NCBI RefSeq assembly: GCF_003031265.1 | Contig: NZ_CP019966.1 | Coordinates: 3,906,001-3,970,000 of the forward strand | Origin: Rhodopseudomonas palustris | GTDB taxonomy: Bacteria > Pseudomonadota > Alphaproteobacteria > Rhizobiales > Xanthobacteraceae | Length of the DNA: 64,000 nucleotides | Direction of reading: 5' to 3' | Shown here: piece after piece, positions 1 through 8,889 of the stretch | Position numbering within the stretch: the stretch's first letter is position 1 | How the letters are laid out: each line of letters starts with the position of its first letter | Notes under the pieces: model-generated | Databases searched by the model: none | What the model was told of the DNA's origin: nothing | What the model saw: the letters and a program-made list of their open reading frames with translations, nothing else | Made by a program: the position numbers and the translations under genes

Positions 1-494
1 GCATCGAGATCATCAATCGCGGCCACGATTGGGGCTATCCCGATTATCCGCTGCGCCAGATCGCGGCGGTGATCGCGCTGTGCCGCGGCATCATCCTGCG
101 CCGCGATGTGCCGCCGCACCGCGTCGTCGGCCATTCCGACGTGGCGCCGGCGCGCAAGAAGGATCCGGGCGAGAAGTTTCCGTGGCGGTCGCTCGCCGCC
201 TCCGGCGTCGGCCTGTGGGTCGAACCGGCGCGGATCGTGCCAGGGCCGGCGCTGAAGCAAGGCACCGAGGGCGATGAAGTGCGGCTGATGCAGCAGGCGC
301 TGGCCGACTATGGCTACCGCGTCCCGGTCAACGGCAGCTACGACCACGCCACCACCGACGTCGTCACCGCGTTCCAGCGTCACTTCCGCCCGGAAAAGGT
401 CGACGGCATTGCCGACGCCTCGACGCTGGCGACGCTGCATGCGCTGCTCGACCGGCTGCCGGTCGAAGCCCGCGCCGTCGCCGCGCTCGGCTGA
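1..494 (+). CDS. N-acetylmuramoyl-L-alanine amidase (family 2) with C-terminal peptidoglycan-binding domain, 5' truncated by the window edge
   Basis: The reading frame is open from the first complete codon at base 3 to TGA at 494, so only the C-terminal part is present. The visible part of the amidase domain carries the conserved segment GHSDVAPARKKDPG, where family-2 (AmpD/AmiD) amidases have a zinc-ligand His and a catalytic Lys/Asp region. After a linker comes a PG_binding_1-like helical domain (GDEVRLMQQALADYGY, then AFQRHFRP). Such enzymes cut the bond between MurNAc and the stem peptide during muropeptide recycling or wall turnover. The added binding domain is more typical of AmiD-like or alphaproteobacterial amidases than of short cytoplasmic AmpD. 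Any signal peptide lies outside the window, so the compartment cannot be decided. Confidence 0.88.
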   Translation, partial: IEIINRGHDWGYPDYPLRQIAAVIALCRGIILRRDVPPHRVVGHSDVAPARKKDPGEKFPWRSLAASGVGLWVEPARIVPGPALKQGTEGDEVRLMQQALADYGYRVPVNGSYDHATTDVVTAFQRHFRPEKVDGIADASTLATLHALLDRLPVEARAVAALG

Positions 495-554
495 GCGCTT
501 CTTCCACACCACTTGCGGCTTGACGATCGCGGCCCGAGCCCGCATGGCTTGCCG

Positions 555-1038
555 CGTCAGTCGGCTGGACGGCCGCTCCGGCAAGCGCCGAAAGGCCGCC
601 GGGGAGGAAAGTCCGGGCTCCATCGACATACGGTGCCGGATAACGTCCGGCGGGGGCGACCCCAGGGAAAGTGCCACAGAGAACGAACCGCCCGCCTACG
701 CCCTTCGGGGCTTCGGCGCGACAAGCTCTCAAGCCTGCCGCGCCATAGCAGCGCAAGCTGCGACGGCGGGTAAGGGTGAAAAGGTGCGGTAAGAGCGCAC
801 CGCGTCGCCGGCAACGGGGACGGCATGGTAAACCCCACCGGGAGCAAAACCGAATAGGGACGGCATCGCGGATAGTTTGCTGCTTGCAGCAATAACTCCG
901 CAGGGCGATGTCAGGCTTGCCGTCCGGGTAGGTTGCTCGAGGCGCTGTGCAAACAGTGTCCCAGAGGAATGGCCGTCGCGTATCGCCTCCGCAAGGAAGC
1001 GGTGCCCTCCAGAACCCGGCTTACAGGCCGGCTGATAC
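555..1038 (+). ncRNA. rnpB: RNase P RNA (bacterial type A)
   Basis: The 5' conserved region GAGGAAAGTCCGGGCTCC lies at 603-620, preceded by the P1/P2 helix strands. Further in are the typical blocks AGGGTGAAAAGGTG (about 773-786), GGCAACGGGGACGGC and GTAAACCCCACCGGGAGCAA (about 809-847). The 3' part has AGAACCCGGCTTACAGGCCG (about 1012-1031). P1 closes by pairing CAGUCGGC near 558-565 with GCCGGCUG near 1028-1035. This RNA is the catalytic subunit that removes 5' leaders from pre-tRNA. Exact ends are estimated from the P1 helix. Open reading frames drawn through this stretch are not genes. Confidence 0.96.
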
Positions 1039-1104
1039 TTCTAAGAATGAAGGGCTCGGCGGAAACGTCGGGCCCTTCGCCATTTGATGCTTCGGCGCCC
1101 GCAA

Positions 1105-1185
1105 CGTCATTGCGAGCGAAGCGAAGCAATCCAGCGCCACACATGCGGCTTGGATTGCTTCGTCGCTTCGCTCCTCGCAATGACG
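1105..1185. repeat. Dispersed palindromic repeat, family A, copy 1
   Basis: An 81-bp imperfect inverted repeat. It opens with CGTCATTGCGAGCGAAGCG and closes with its complement ending CTCCTCGCAATGACG; the inner arms are GAAGCAATCCAG and TTGGATTGCTTC. Related copies lie at 2883-2963 and 18913-18993. The transcript would fold into a long hairpin. It sits between rnpB and the 3' end of the efflux gene and may act as a terminator, but no U-tract is seen. Confidence 0.85.
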
Positions 1186-1231
1186 AAATGGCATTGCATC
1201 GGCAAACAGATTGGCCGGAAGCCGCGATGCC

Positions 1232-2827
1232 TCAATGCCCTCCTCCGCCGCCCGGCCCGGCCATCGGGTTGGCCGGCTTGGCGAGCAGGAACACCAGCGT
1301 GGTCAGGCCAAGGTAGAACACCGTCAGGAGGAAGAAGGCGTCGCCGTAGCTCATCACCACGGCCTGGCGGTGGACGATGGCGGTGAGCTGTTTCAGCGCC
1401 ATCATCGAGGCGTCGCCCATGCCTTGGAAGCGCTGGGTGAAGGTGTTGAGCAATTCGACCGCCTGGGCGTTGCCCCAGTTCACCTTGTCGTGCAGCCGCG
1501 AGATGTGCAGGTCGGTGCGGCTGTCGAGAATGGTGTTGATCAGCGCCAGCCCGAGCGCGCCACCGAGGTTACGAGTCAGGTTGAACAGGCCGGAGGCGTT
1601 CTTGACCCGGTGCGGCGGCAGCGTGCCGAGCGCGATGTTGTTGACCGGCACCATCGCCATCATCATGCCGACGCCGCGGAAGATCTGCGGCCACAGCAGT
1701 TCGTAGAAATCGAAGTCGCGGGTGATCCAGGTCATTTGCCAGGTGCCGCCAGCGAACAGGATCAGGCCGATGGCGATCAGGATCCGCATGTCGACCAGCG
1801 CCATCAGCCGGCCGACGAGCGGCGCGGTGCAGAACATCGCGATGCCGGAGACGAACATCGTCTCGCCGATCATTAGCGCGCTGTAGCCGCGCACTTCGGC
1901 GAGATAGCGCGGGTAGATGTAGGTCAGGCCGTACAGCCCGATGCCGACGCAGAACTGGAACATGCAGCCGATCGCGAAATTGCGGTCGGTGAAGGCGCGG
2001 ATGTCAACGATCGGCTCGCGCGCGGTCAGCACCCGCCAGAAGAACGCCACCGCCGAGACCGCGCAGACGATCGCGAAGATGAAGATCGACTCGTCGTTGA
2101 ACCAGTCGTTGCGCGGGCCCTCTTCCAGCACGTATTCGAGCGAACCAAGGAAGCCGGCCATGAAGCCGAGGCCCCACCAGTCGAAATGATCGAGCAACTC
2201 GTAATGCGGCTCGTCGAAATCGACCAGCGCCAGCACGCCGATGGTGATGCCGATGCCGGGCACGATGTTGATGAAGAACAGCCAGTGCCACGACATCAGG
2301 TCGGTGATGTAGCCACCGACCGTCGGGCCGATGGTCGGCGCCAGCGTGGCGACGAGACCAATGATCGGGCCGACCATGTTGAACTTGGAGCGCGGAAACA
2401 CCGTGTAGGCCGATGCGAACACGGTCGGGATCATGCCGGCGCCGAGGAAGCCCTGGATCGCGCGCCACACGATCATCTCGGCGATCGACGAGGTGAAGCC
2501 GCACATCAGGCTGGCGAAGGTGAAGCCGGCGGCCGAGATCGCGAACAGATTCCGGGTGCCGAGCGCGCGCGACAGGAAGCCGGACAGCGGAATCGCGATC
2601 ACTTCGGCGATCAGATACGCGGTCTGCACCCACGAGACTTCGGACGATGACGCCGACAGACCGGCCTGGATTTCGGACAGCGATGCCGAGACGATCTGGA
2701 TGTCCAAGATCGACATGAACATCCCGAACACCATGATCAGAAACGCGATCAGGCGCGTCGCCGGGACGTGTTCGGAGGGCTCGGCGGGCGCCGCGATCGG
2801 TGTATCTGCCGTGGTTGTCGCGGACAT
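1232..2827 (-). CDS. DHA2-family MFS multidrug efflux permease (EmrB/QacA type)
   Basis: 531 residues, the usual length for 14-TM DHA2 drug:proton antiporters. The N-terminus is a short soluble tail followed by a first helix near residue 27 with the DHA signature FMSILDIQIV. Motif C of drug exporters is present (TIGPTVGGYITDLMSWHW), as is a family-typical WVQTAYLIAEVIAIPLSGF segment. The C-terminus is glycine-rich. It should export drugs or other amphipathic compounds across the inner membrane with the periplasmic adaptor encoded just upstream (start 4258). The 150-bp gap between the two genes is occupied by a family-A repeat. Control by the divergent TetR protein is inferred from the shared operator region. 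The substrate cannot be told from sequence. Confidence 0.93.
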   Translation of the reverse strand: MSATTTADTPIAAPAEPSEHVPATRLIAFLIMVFGMFMSILDIQIVSASLSEIQAGLSASSSEVSWVQTAYLIAEVIAIPLSGFLSRALGTRNLFAISAAGFTFASLMCGFTSSIAEMIVWRAIQGFLGAGMIPTVFASAYTVFPRSKFNMVGPIIGLVATLAPTIGPTVGGYITDLMSWHWLFFINIVPGIGITIGVLALVDFDEPHYELLDHFDWWGLGFMAGFLGSLEYVLEEGPRNDWFNDESIFIFAIVCAVSAVAFFWRVLTAREPIVDIRAFTDRNFAIGCMFQFCVGIGLYGLTYIYPRYLAEVRGYSALMIGETMFVSGIAMFCTAPLVGRLMALVDMRILIAIGLILFAGGTWQMTWITRDFDFYELLWPQIFRGVGMMMAMVPVNNIALGTLPPHRVKNASGLFNLTRNLGGALGLALINTILDSRTDLHISRLHDKVNWGNAQAVELLNTFTQRFQGMGDASMMALKQLTAIVHRQAVVMSYGDAFFLLTVFYLGLTTLVFLLAKPANPMAGPGGGGGH

Positions 2828-2882
2828 TGCTACGTTCTCAGCGCCCGACCTGAGCGGCCGTCAATAATCGAACAGAATTTCC

Positions 2883-2963
2883 ATCATTGCGCGCGAAGCG
2901 AAGCAATCCAGGACTCGGTGCACGGGGCTGGATGGCTTGGTCGCTTTGCTCCTCGCAACAACG
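2883..2963. repeat. Dispersed palindromic repeat, family A, copy 2 (degenerate)
   Basis: It matches copy 1 in layout: GCGAAGCGAAGCAATCCAG near the start and CTCCTCGCAACAACG at the end. Several substitutions are present (GGATGGCTTGG where copy 1 has GGATTGCTTCG). It lies in the gap between the membrane-fusion gene and the MFS gene, so it would form a hairpin within the efflux mRNA and could set the ratio of the two products. Confidence 0.8.
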
Positions 2964-2977
2964 CTGACAGAAAAGAA

Positions 2978-4258
2978 TTACTTGGCGTCGCCGGTCCGGG
3001 TATCGACGTCGACATAGACCGACATGCCGGCACGCAGCAGCCCTTCGCGCGCGACGTCGGCGGGGACGCGGATCCGCACCGGAACGCGCTGCACGATCTT
3101 GGTGAAGTTGCCGGTGGCGTTGTCGGGCGGCAGCAGGGTGAATACCTGTCCGGCCGCCGGCGCCAGGCTGTCGACGGTGCCTTCGATCTTGCGGCTGGAG
3201 AACGCGTCAACCGAGATGCCGACCTTCTGCCCGGGCTTCAGTCGGCGCAGCTGGGTTTCCTTGAAGTTGGCATCGATATAGACGCCGTCGAGCGGCACGA
3301 TATTGGCGAGGCGCTGGCCGGCGTTGATGTAGTCGCCGACATTGACCAGGCGGTTGGAGAACACGCCGGTCACCGGCGCGCGCACATTGGTGAAAGCGAG
3401 ATCGCGCTCGGCCTTGGCCAGCGCGCTCTGCAGCTCGGTGAGCTGGGCGCGGGCTTCGGTCTGCTGCGCCTTGGTGACTTCGACATTGTCGCGGGCCGCG
3501 TCGTAGGCCGCCTTGGCGGCCAGCACCGAAGCGGCGCTCTGGTCGCGGCTCGCCTGCGAGGTCTCGAACACCGCACGCGAAGCGAAGCCCTTGGTGCTCA
3601 GAGCCTGCTGGCGATCAAAATCGAGGTCAGCACGCTTGGCGGCGGCTTCGGCGGAGGCGAGCTGCGCCTGCGCCTGCTCCACCGCGCTCTGCTGCGCGGC
3701 GACCTGGCGGCCGATCCGGGCGATGGTGGCTTCCTGGGTGGCGATCTTGGCGCGCGCGGAGTCCACCGCGATCTTGTAGTCGCCGTCGTCGATCCGGAAC
3801 ACGATGTCGCCGGCCTTCACCTCGGAATTGTCGCGCGGCAGGATCGCGGCAATGTGGCCGGACACGCGGGCACCGAGCGTGGTGTTGTTGGCGCGGACAT
3901 AGGCATCGTCGGTGCCGACCATGAAACGGCCGACCAGCATGTACTGCGTGCCGAAGTAACCGAGCGCGGCCAGCGCCGCGATGCCGACACCGATCAGCAC
4001 GAACTTCTTCTTGCTCGGCGGCTTGGCGGCGGCGCCCGGACGCGCGGCCGGCGCCACCGGCTCCGACTCCGCTTCGGGCTCGGGCGGATCGGCGAGCTTC
4101 AGCGTCGAGGGATCTTCCAGCAGCGAGCGCAGCGCCTCGGCCTGCGACGGCGCGCCGTGTGGCGCAGCCGGATGCGCGGGCGTGCCGGCGGCCGCTACCG
4201 CCTCCCCGTTCTCCGGCTCGGAGCGCAGCACGCGGGCAGCTTGGTCGCGTCCGGACAT
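2978..4258 (-). CDS. HlyD/EmrA-type periplasmic membrane fusion protein
   Basis: 426 residues. The cytoplasmic N-terminal tail of about 85 residues is unusually long, Pro/Ala/Glu-rich and low in complexity. One TM helix follows at about 86-103. The periplasmic part has the split lipoyl/barrel-sandwich halves (TDDAYVRANNTTLGARVSGH early, NVRAPVTGVFSNRLVNVGDY late) around a long Ala/Gln-rich coiled-coil hairpin. The C-terminal beta-barrel segment contains YIDANFKETQLRRLKPGQKV, typical of EmrA. It should join the MFS permease at 1232-2827 to an outer-membrane channel, which is not encoded here. It is the first gene of the two-gene unit and is divergent from the TetR gene. Confidence 0.93.
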   Translation of the reverse strand: MSGRDQAARVLRSEPENGEAVAAAGTPAHPAAPHGAPSQAEALRSLLEDPSTLKLADPPEPEAESEPVAPAARPGAAAKPPSKKKFVLIGVGIAALAALGYFGTQYMLVGRFMVGTDDAYVRANNTTLGARVSGHIAAILPRDNSEVKAGDIVFRIDDGDYKIAVDSARAKIATQEATIARIGRQVAAQQSAVEQAQAQLASAEAAAKRADLDFDRQQALSTKGFASRAVFETSQASRDQSAASVLAAKAAYDAARDNVEVTKAQQTEARAQLTELQSALAKAERDLAFTNVRAPVTGVFSNRLVNVGDYINAGQRLANIVPLDGVYIDANFKETQLRRLKPGQKVGISVDAFSSRKIEGTVDSLAPAAGQVFTLLPPDNATGNFTKIVQRVPVRIRVPADVAREGLLRAGMSVYVDVDTRTGDAK

Positions 4259-4336
4259 CGGGTTCTCCTGAACTCAGCTCGCACGACAAAAGAGCCTGCC
4301 AGACTGGTACCCCTAGCAGGTCACCCTGATCTACCA

Positions 4337-4357
4337 TTGACCGAACGGTTCGGTCAA
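4337..4357. promoter_or_regulatory. Perfect 21-bp palindrome, probable TetR-family operator
   Basis: TTGACCGAAC, one central G, then the exact complement GTTCGGTCAA: a 10+1+10 perfect palindrome. It sits in the 182-bp divergent region between the efflux adaptor (start 4258) and the TetR gene (start 4441). Spacing and symmetry suit a TetR dimer controlling both genes. No footprint evidence is available. Confidence 0.8.
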
Positions 4358-4440
4358 CTTAAGTTCCTGGCATCAGGGTAGCAGTCTTGCGTTTCTGCCC
4401 TCGTTCGACCCCCACTGATTTTGCAGGACAGGCTGAACCA

Positions 4441-5091
4441 ATGGTTGCAACCACAGCGGCGGCGGCAATTCACAGCGACGAGGACAGCGCCAAGCGGCGC
4501 CAGATCCTCGACGGCGCCCGCGCGGTGTTTCTGGAGTTCGGCTTCGACGGCGCCAGCATGGGCGAGATCGCCCGCGCCGCGGGCGTATCCAAAGGCACGC
4601 TGTACGTCTATTTCGCCGACAAGAATTCGCTGTTCTGCGAGATCGTCGAGCAGGAGAGCCTGGCGCAAGGCATGCTGTCGTTCGAATTCGCGCCCGACAG
4701 GGATATCGAAGCGACGCTGCGCGCATTCGGCAACGCCTATATCGCGCTGATCTGCAATCCGCGCGGCGCTTCCGCGATCCGCACCGTGATGGCCATCGCC
4801 GAGCGGATGCCGGAAATCGGCCGGCGCTACTACGAGCGGGTGATCGCCAACACCATCGGCCGGTTCGGGCGTTATCTGCAGGCCCAGGTCGGGGCCGGCG
4901 TGCTTCAGATCGACAATTGCGAACTCGCCGCCGCGCAGTTCATGCAGGCTTGTCAGGCGACGCTGTTTCTGCCGTTCATCTTTCAGACGTCGGAGCCGCC
5001 CTCGCCGTCGCGGATTGCGGGCGTGGTCGACAGCGCCACCGCGATGTTCCTCGCCGCCTATCGGGCGCCTAAAGCCGGCGGCCCGAACTAA
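4441..5091 (+). CDS. TetR/AcrR family transcriptional regulator of the adjacent efflux genes
   Basis: 216 residues from the ATG at 4441, which has AGGACAGG about 9 nt upstream. A longer in-frame TTG at 4387 would add residues unlike the family, so the ATG is preferred. The N-terminal HTH covers about residues 20-65, with the signature [20 protein letters not shown] followed by YFADKNSLF. The C-terminal ligand domain contains a [20 protein letters not shown] segment typical of AcrR-like regulators of efflux pumps. Divergent orientation from the emrA-like gene and the 21-bp palindrome between them point to local repression. The inducer is unknown. Confidence 0.93.
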   Translation: MVATTAAAAIHSDEDSAKRRQILDGARAVFLEFGFDGASMGEIARAAGVSKGTLYVYFADKNSLFCEIVEQESLAQGMLSFEFAPDRDIEATLRAFGNAYIALICNPRGASAIRTVMAIAERMPEIGRRYYERVIANTIGRFGRYLQAQVGAGVLQIDNCELAAAQFMQACQATLFLPFIFQTSEPPSPSRIAGVVDSATAMFLAAYRAPKAGGPN

Positions 5092-5102
5092 CCGTCGTTC
5101 GA

Positions 5103-6344
5103 CTAATCGTCCTCGGCCTCGTCGCGATCGACCTTGTGACGCGCCGCATTGCGGCCGATCGAGCCGGTGACGCCGTTCCAACCCGAGCCCGGCGACGCGC
5201 TGCCCGCGTAAGGATTGCGCTGCTGCAGCCGCTGCGCGATCACTTCGCCGGACACCGCGGCCGGCTTGCAGATCGTGCGTTGGCTACGCCGGCGCATCAG
5301 ATCGACGTGAATGTGATCGTAGTGATAGACGTTCGAGCCCGGCGCCAGCACCGTGGTGAACATCTGGCACGCCGAATTCTGCACGTCGTGCAGGAACGCC
5401 TGCTCCTCCGGCAATCCGCGCCAACCGCCCTTCACCGTGATGCGGCGACCGTCGGCCAGCACGAAGGCGGCGATATCGAGCGCATTGCCGAACGCGTGCT
5501 CGGAGATGTGAGCATTCGGATTGCCGTTCATGCCGCGGCACGAATACGCCGAGATCTGCTTGATCTCGACCACGCGCACGCCGAACCAGCGCATCGCAGA
5601 GGGCTGCACCGACTCCGCCAGCCAGCGATCGAGCGCTGACACGATCGGGCACGCCAGCGTCGCGGTCGGCTTGATCGCGACCGGCCCGACCGAGCCGGTG
5701 ATGCCGCCCTGCTGGCCCGGCCCGAGCCGTGGCAGCGGCCGCTCCGTTTCGCCGGGATAGCCGCCCTGCGGCGCCGCACCGCGCGGATAGCCGGTGACGT
5801 TCTCTGCCGGCGGGCGATCGGCCGATGGCTCGCCTTCCGGCGGCAGTTCGATATCGTCCTGAGCCGGCACCACGCCCGGCGCATTCAGCGACACCGGCGC
5901 TTTGCCGTAGCCGCCCTGCGGCGCGCCGTAGCCGGCCTGCGGCTGCGTGCCGTAGTTCGGGGCGCGCGCGGGCGGCTCGGCATAGCCACGTTGAGGTGTC
6001 GCGTAGTTCGGCTGTGGCTGGCCGCCTGGCCAGCGCGGCTGGCTTTGATTACCGCCGCCGATCGCTCCCGGCGGACGCAGGTCGTCGGCGAAACCAATCG
6101 CGCCGGTTTCACCGAGCGCTGCGACCTTCAGCGGAAACTCAGCGCCACACACACCAGGGCCTGAGATCGGATCGATCCGGACCAGATCCGGTCCTTCGCG
6201 CACCACGCCGGATTTCAAGCACGCGATCTCGGCCTCGGCCCGCCACGGTTCGCGCTCAGCGGTCTGAAACAGACCGCGACCGCAACCCGCAAGAGAGACG
6301 AGGACGAAGGAGCCGACGAGATACAAACGAACTCCGCGCGTCAT
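5103..6344 (-). CDS. Extensin-like C-terminal domain lipoprotein (Extensin_C family)
   Basis: 413 residues from the ATG at 6344. This start places a lipoprotein signal peptide (MTRGVRLYLVGSFVLVSLAGC) at the N-terminus, with LAGC as lipobox. A start 22 codons upstream is possible but would bury the signal. The middle is Pro/Gly/Gln/Tyr-rich with imperfect GYG/PQGGY repeats. The C-terminal third has SEHAFGNALD and HYDHIHVD, the His/Asp pattern of the M15-peptidase-like fold found in Extensin_C proteins. That suggests a zinc site and a role on cell-wall peptides, but no activity is established for the family. It is convergent with the TetR gene, ending 11 bp from it. Confidence 0.85.
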   Translation of the reverse strand: MTRGVRLYLVGSFVLVSLAGCGRGLFQTAEREPWRAEAEIACLKSGVVREGPDLVRIDPISGPGVCGAEFPLKVAALGETGAIGFADDLRPPGAIGGGNQSQPRWPGGQPQPNYATPQRGYAEPPARAPNYGTQPQAGYGAPQGGYGKAPVSLNAPGVVPAQDDIELPPEGEPSADRPPAENVTGYPRGAAPQGGYPGETERPLPRLGPGQQGGITGSVGPVAIKPTATLACPIVSALDRWLAESVQPSAMRWFGVRVVEIKQISAYSCRGMNGNPNAHISEHAFGNALDIAAFVLADGRRITVKGGWRGLPEEQAFLHDVQNSACQMFTTVLAPGSNVYHYDHIHVDLMRRRSQRTICKPAAVSGEVIAQRLQQRNPYAGSASPGSGWNGVTGSIGRNAARHKVDRDEAEDD

Positions 6345-6467
6345 GCGCGCACAGTCCACCAATCTGATTAAAGAGAATTGAACGGTATTGGGCGAGGTTT
6401 TCTTAACCATAAGAGGCGCGCGGAACGTCGTGTCCCGCAGCGCCTCACTGTCGCCGTTGTCGCCTGA

Positions 6468-8423
6468 TCAGGCGGCGCGGACTTCGCGCAGGAAGGTGTC
6501 GACCTGGGTCTTCAGCGCCTCGCCGCTGCGCGACAATTCCGACGCGGACTCGACCACTTGCCCCGCCGCAACACCGGTCTCGCGCGCGGCTTCATTGACG
6601 CCCGAAATGTTGCTGGAGACTTCCGTGGTGGAGCGCGCGGACTCTGCAACGTTGTGGGCGATCTCGCGCGTCGCCGCGCTCTGTTCGCGCACTGCGCTGG
6701 CGATCGCGGTGGCGATCTCGTTGATCTGCGCCACCGTGCCGGTGATGCCTTCGATTGCCTGCACCGACGACTGCGTTGCCTGCTGGATCGAGTTGATCTG
6801 CGTGGTGATTTCCTCGGTCGCCTTCGAGGTCTGCTCGGCCAGCGCCTTCACCTCGGCAGCGACCACCGCGAAGCCGCGGCCTGCATCGCCGGCACGCGCC
6901 GCTTCGATGGTGGCGTTGAGTGCCAGCAGATTGGTCTGCGAAGCGATGTCGCTGATCAGCGTCACCACCTCGCCGATCTTCTGCGCGGCCTCGGCGAGAC
7001 TGCGCACCTCTTCATTGGTGCGGCCGGCCTGCGTGGCCGCCTCGCCGGCGACCCGTGCCGATTGATCGACCCGGTTGCCGATTTCGGTGATCGAGGCATC
7101 GAGCTCTTCCACGGCAGCGGCGACCGCCTGCGCATTCGAGGTCGCCTGCTGCGACGCCGCGGTCGCGGCCACCAGCCGGCGCTCGGATTCCCGCGCGGTG
7201 CCGACCATCGAGTCCGCGGTGCCGCGCAGTTCGGTCGCGGCCGAGCCGACCAGTTCGACCACGCTGCCGACGCCGGTCTCGAACCGCGCCGCCAGCTCGT
7301 GCATCGCCTTGCGGCGCTCGGTTTCGTGAGTGACCCGCTGCTCGTCCTGCGCGGCGCGCAGCCGGCCGGTTTCGATCAGCCCCTCTTTGAACACTTCGAC
7401 CGCCTGAGCCATCGAGCCGATCTCGTCGCTGCGGCCGCGGCCCGGCACCTCGACGTCGTGACGACCGCTGCTGATCTCACGCATCGCATTGCCCAGCGCT
7501 TGGATCGGCTTGGCCATGCTGCGGCCGAGCCACACCGCGATCGCGGCAGCGACCAGCACGGCAGCAATCGCCGCGAAGGCCAGCCACTGCATCGATTGCC
7601 GTTCCAGAGCCGCATAGGCGCTGGCGTCGCGCATGATCATCAGCACCGCAACCGGCTCGCCGGAGAACCGCTTGAGCGGGCCGAAGGTGGTAGCGATCGC
7701 CTTGCCGTCGGCTTCGCCCTTTTCGATCACCAGGTCGCCGCCGAACGCACGGCGCAGCGTCGCAAGATCGGTGGCAGGATTGGCAACGCTCGACGCGATC
7801 ACGTTGGTCTTGTCGCCGCTGAGCTGCAGGATCGCGACGTCTACGCCGAACCGCGCCTTCATCCGCTCGACAAACGCCTTGCCGAACGGCGCGCCGATAT
7901 CGACGGTGCCGATTACTTTGCCGTCCTCGACCATCGGCGTCGTGCCGAACACGGTGAGATTGTCCAGCCCCGGCTCGATGCCGCCGACCGCCTTGCCGGT
8001 GGTCATCGCCTGCACCACCATGGCGCGCCGCGTCGACACGTCGTCACCGAAGGTCTTGGGATTGTGGATGCGCATCAGCGTCGTCGCCGGCGGCACCTGG
8101 ATCGTGTACAGCGACAGCCCGCGCAGCGTGGTCAGGTCGCGGCCTTCCTTGAGCAGCTTCATCAGCCCGTCGCGGTCGCTCGCCTTGGTGAGCTCACGCA
8201 GCGGCGGCAGCGCCGCCAGCACGTCGCTTAGCGCCAGCGTAGTTCGGGTCTCGGCCTCGGTCGCCGCGGTGATGTTGGCAAAATCGGCGCGCAGCTCGCG
8301 CTCCAGGGCGACGTCGATCGTCGCTTTTTGGCGCCACACGCTGAAGCCGGCGAGCACGACACAGGAGCCGATCGCCACCAGCGTGATGGCCACGATCATC
8401 CGGGCCGATATCGATTTGAGCAT
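6468..8423 (-). CDS. Methyl-accepting chemotaxis protein with periplasmic Cache-like sensor
   Basis: 651 residues. TM1 is at about 9-30. A periplasmic domain of about 240 residues follows and resembles a double-Cache module ([20 protein letters not shown], then [14 protein letters not shown]). TM2 is near 278-300 ([20 protein letters not shown]). Then come HAMP and the cytoplasmic coiled-coil, with the highly conserved signalling tip [20 protein letters not shown]. No NWETF-like CheR-tethering pentapeptide is seen; the protein ends in FLREVRAA. It probably senses a small extracellular ligand and signals to a CheA/CheW complex encoded elsewhere. A second chemoreceptor in the window (52225) has a different sensor domain but a similar C-terminal tail. 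Confidence 0.95.
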   Translation of the reverse strand: MLKSISARMIVAITLVAIGSCVVLAGFSVWRQKATIDVALERELRADFANITAATEAETRTTLALSDVLAALPPLRELTKASDRDGLMKLLKEGRDLTTLRGLSLYTIQVPPATTLMRIHNPKTFGDDVSTRRAMVVQAMTTGKAVGGIEPGLDNLTVFGTTPMVEDGKVIGTVDIGAPFGKAFVERMKARFGVDVAILQLSGDKTNVIASSVANPATDLATLRRAFGGDLVIEKGEADGKAIATTFGPLKRFSGEPVAVLMIMRDASAYAALERQSMQWLAFAAIAAVLVAAAIAVWLGRSMAKPIQALGNAMREISSGRHDVEVPGRGRSDEIGSMAQAVEVFKEGLIETGRLRAAQDEQRVTHETERRKAMHELAARFETGVGSVVELVGSAATELRGTADSMVGTARESERRLVAATAASQQATSNAQAVAAAVEELDASITEIGNRVDQSARVAGEAATQAGRTNEEVRSLAEAAQKIGEVVTLISDIASQTNLLALNATIEAARAGDAGRGFAVVAAEVKALAEQTSKATEEITTQINSIQQATQSSVQAIEGITGTVAQINEIATAIASAVREQSAATREIAHNVAESARSTTEVSSNISGVNEAARETGVAAGQVVESASELSRSGEALKTQVDTFLREVRAA

Positions 8424-8579
8424 TCCGCGGTCCCTTTTCTAGGTGCGCGCGGTCAGACCGCCGCAGTCCACACCTACCCGCAAGGGAACAAGAAGCGGTT
8501 AATGCCTACCTACCTCGTAGGATTACCAGTTCGGACCGGCCCGGTAAGGTTGACTGGTTAGGTTAAAACCGCAATCGCG

Positions 8580-8605
8580 TTGACCACGCGCGCGCGCCTG
8601 GTCAA
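8580..8605. promoter_or_regulatory. Interrupted palindrome upstream of a small gene
   Basis: TTGACCA, a 12-bp GC-alternating spacer, then TGGTCAA. It ends 8 bp before the ATG at 8614 and could be an operator or an RNA hairpin over the translation start. The spacer is itself an alternating CG run. Function is not shown. Confidence 0.4.
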
Positions 8606-8613
8606 CTAACCGC

Positions 8614-8853
8614 ATGATCAAGGACGACGACTACGAACTCGACGATTCAGGCAACCGCGTGCTGATTGGGCTGACGGCGGAGGAGACTGCCGAATATTTT
8701 CGCCTCGAGGAAATCATCAGCAAGAGCATGCCGCTGCCCCAGGTCACCCGGGACGAGTGGTACCGGCCGGAAGACCGCCGCTGGCTCGAGCTCTACGAGA
8801 AGCACGAATCCGCCCGCCGGCCGTTCCTCAAGAGCAGCAAGACGATGCATTGA
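8614..8853 (+). CDS. Small acidic hypothetical protein
   Basis: 79 residues, acidic at the N-terminus (MIKDDDYELDDSGNRVLIGL), followed by a helical region (LTAEETAEYFRLEEII) and a conserved-looking RDEWYRPEDRRWLELYEKHE stretch. There is no signal peptide or TM segment. No clear Shine-Dalgarno precedes the ATG, so the start is moderately certain. It stands alone between a chemoreceptor and an autotransporter gene on the opposite strand. Codon use matches the neighbours. I do not recognise a family. Confidence 0.7.
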   Translation: MIKDDDYELDDSGNRVLIGLTAEETAEYFRLEEIISKSMPLPQVTRDEWYRPEDRRWLELYEKHESARRPFLKSSKTMH

Positions 8854-8889
8854 GGCGCGTTCCGCGGCCGACCACCCTCACCGGAGCGA

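Noticed and set aside
310..892. Several overlapping frames in the rnpB region
   Set aside because: They run through RNase P RNA, whose conserved blocks account for the sequence.
2768..4381. 537-residue plus-strand frame across the efflux genes
   Set aside because: Opposite strand of the membrane-fusion gene and intergenic DNA; no start support or family.
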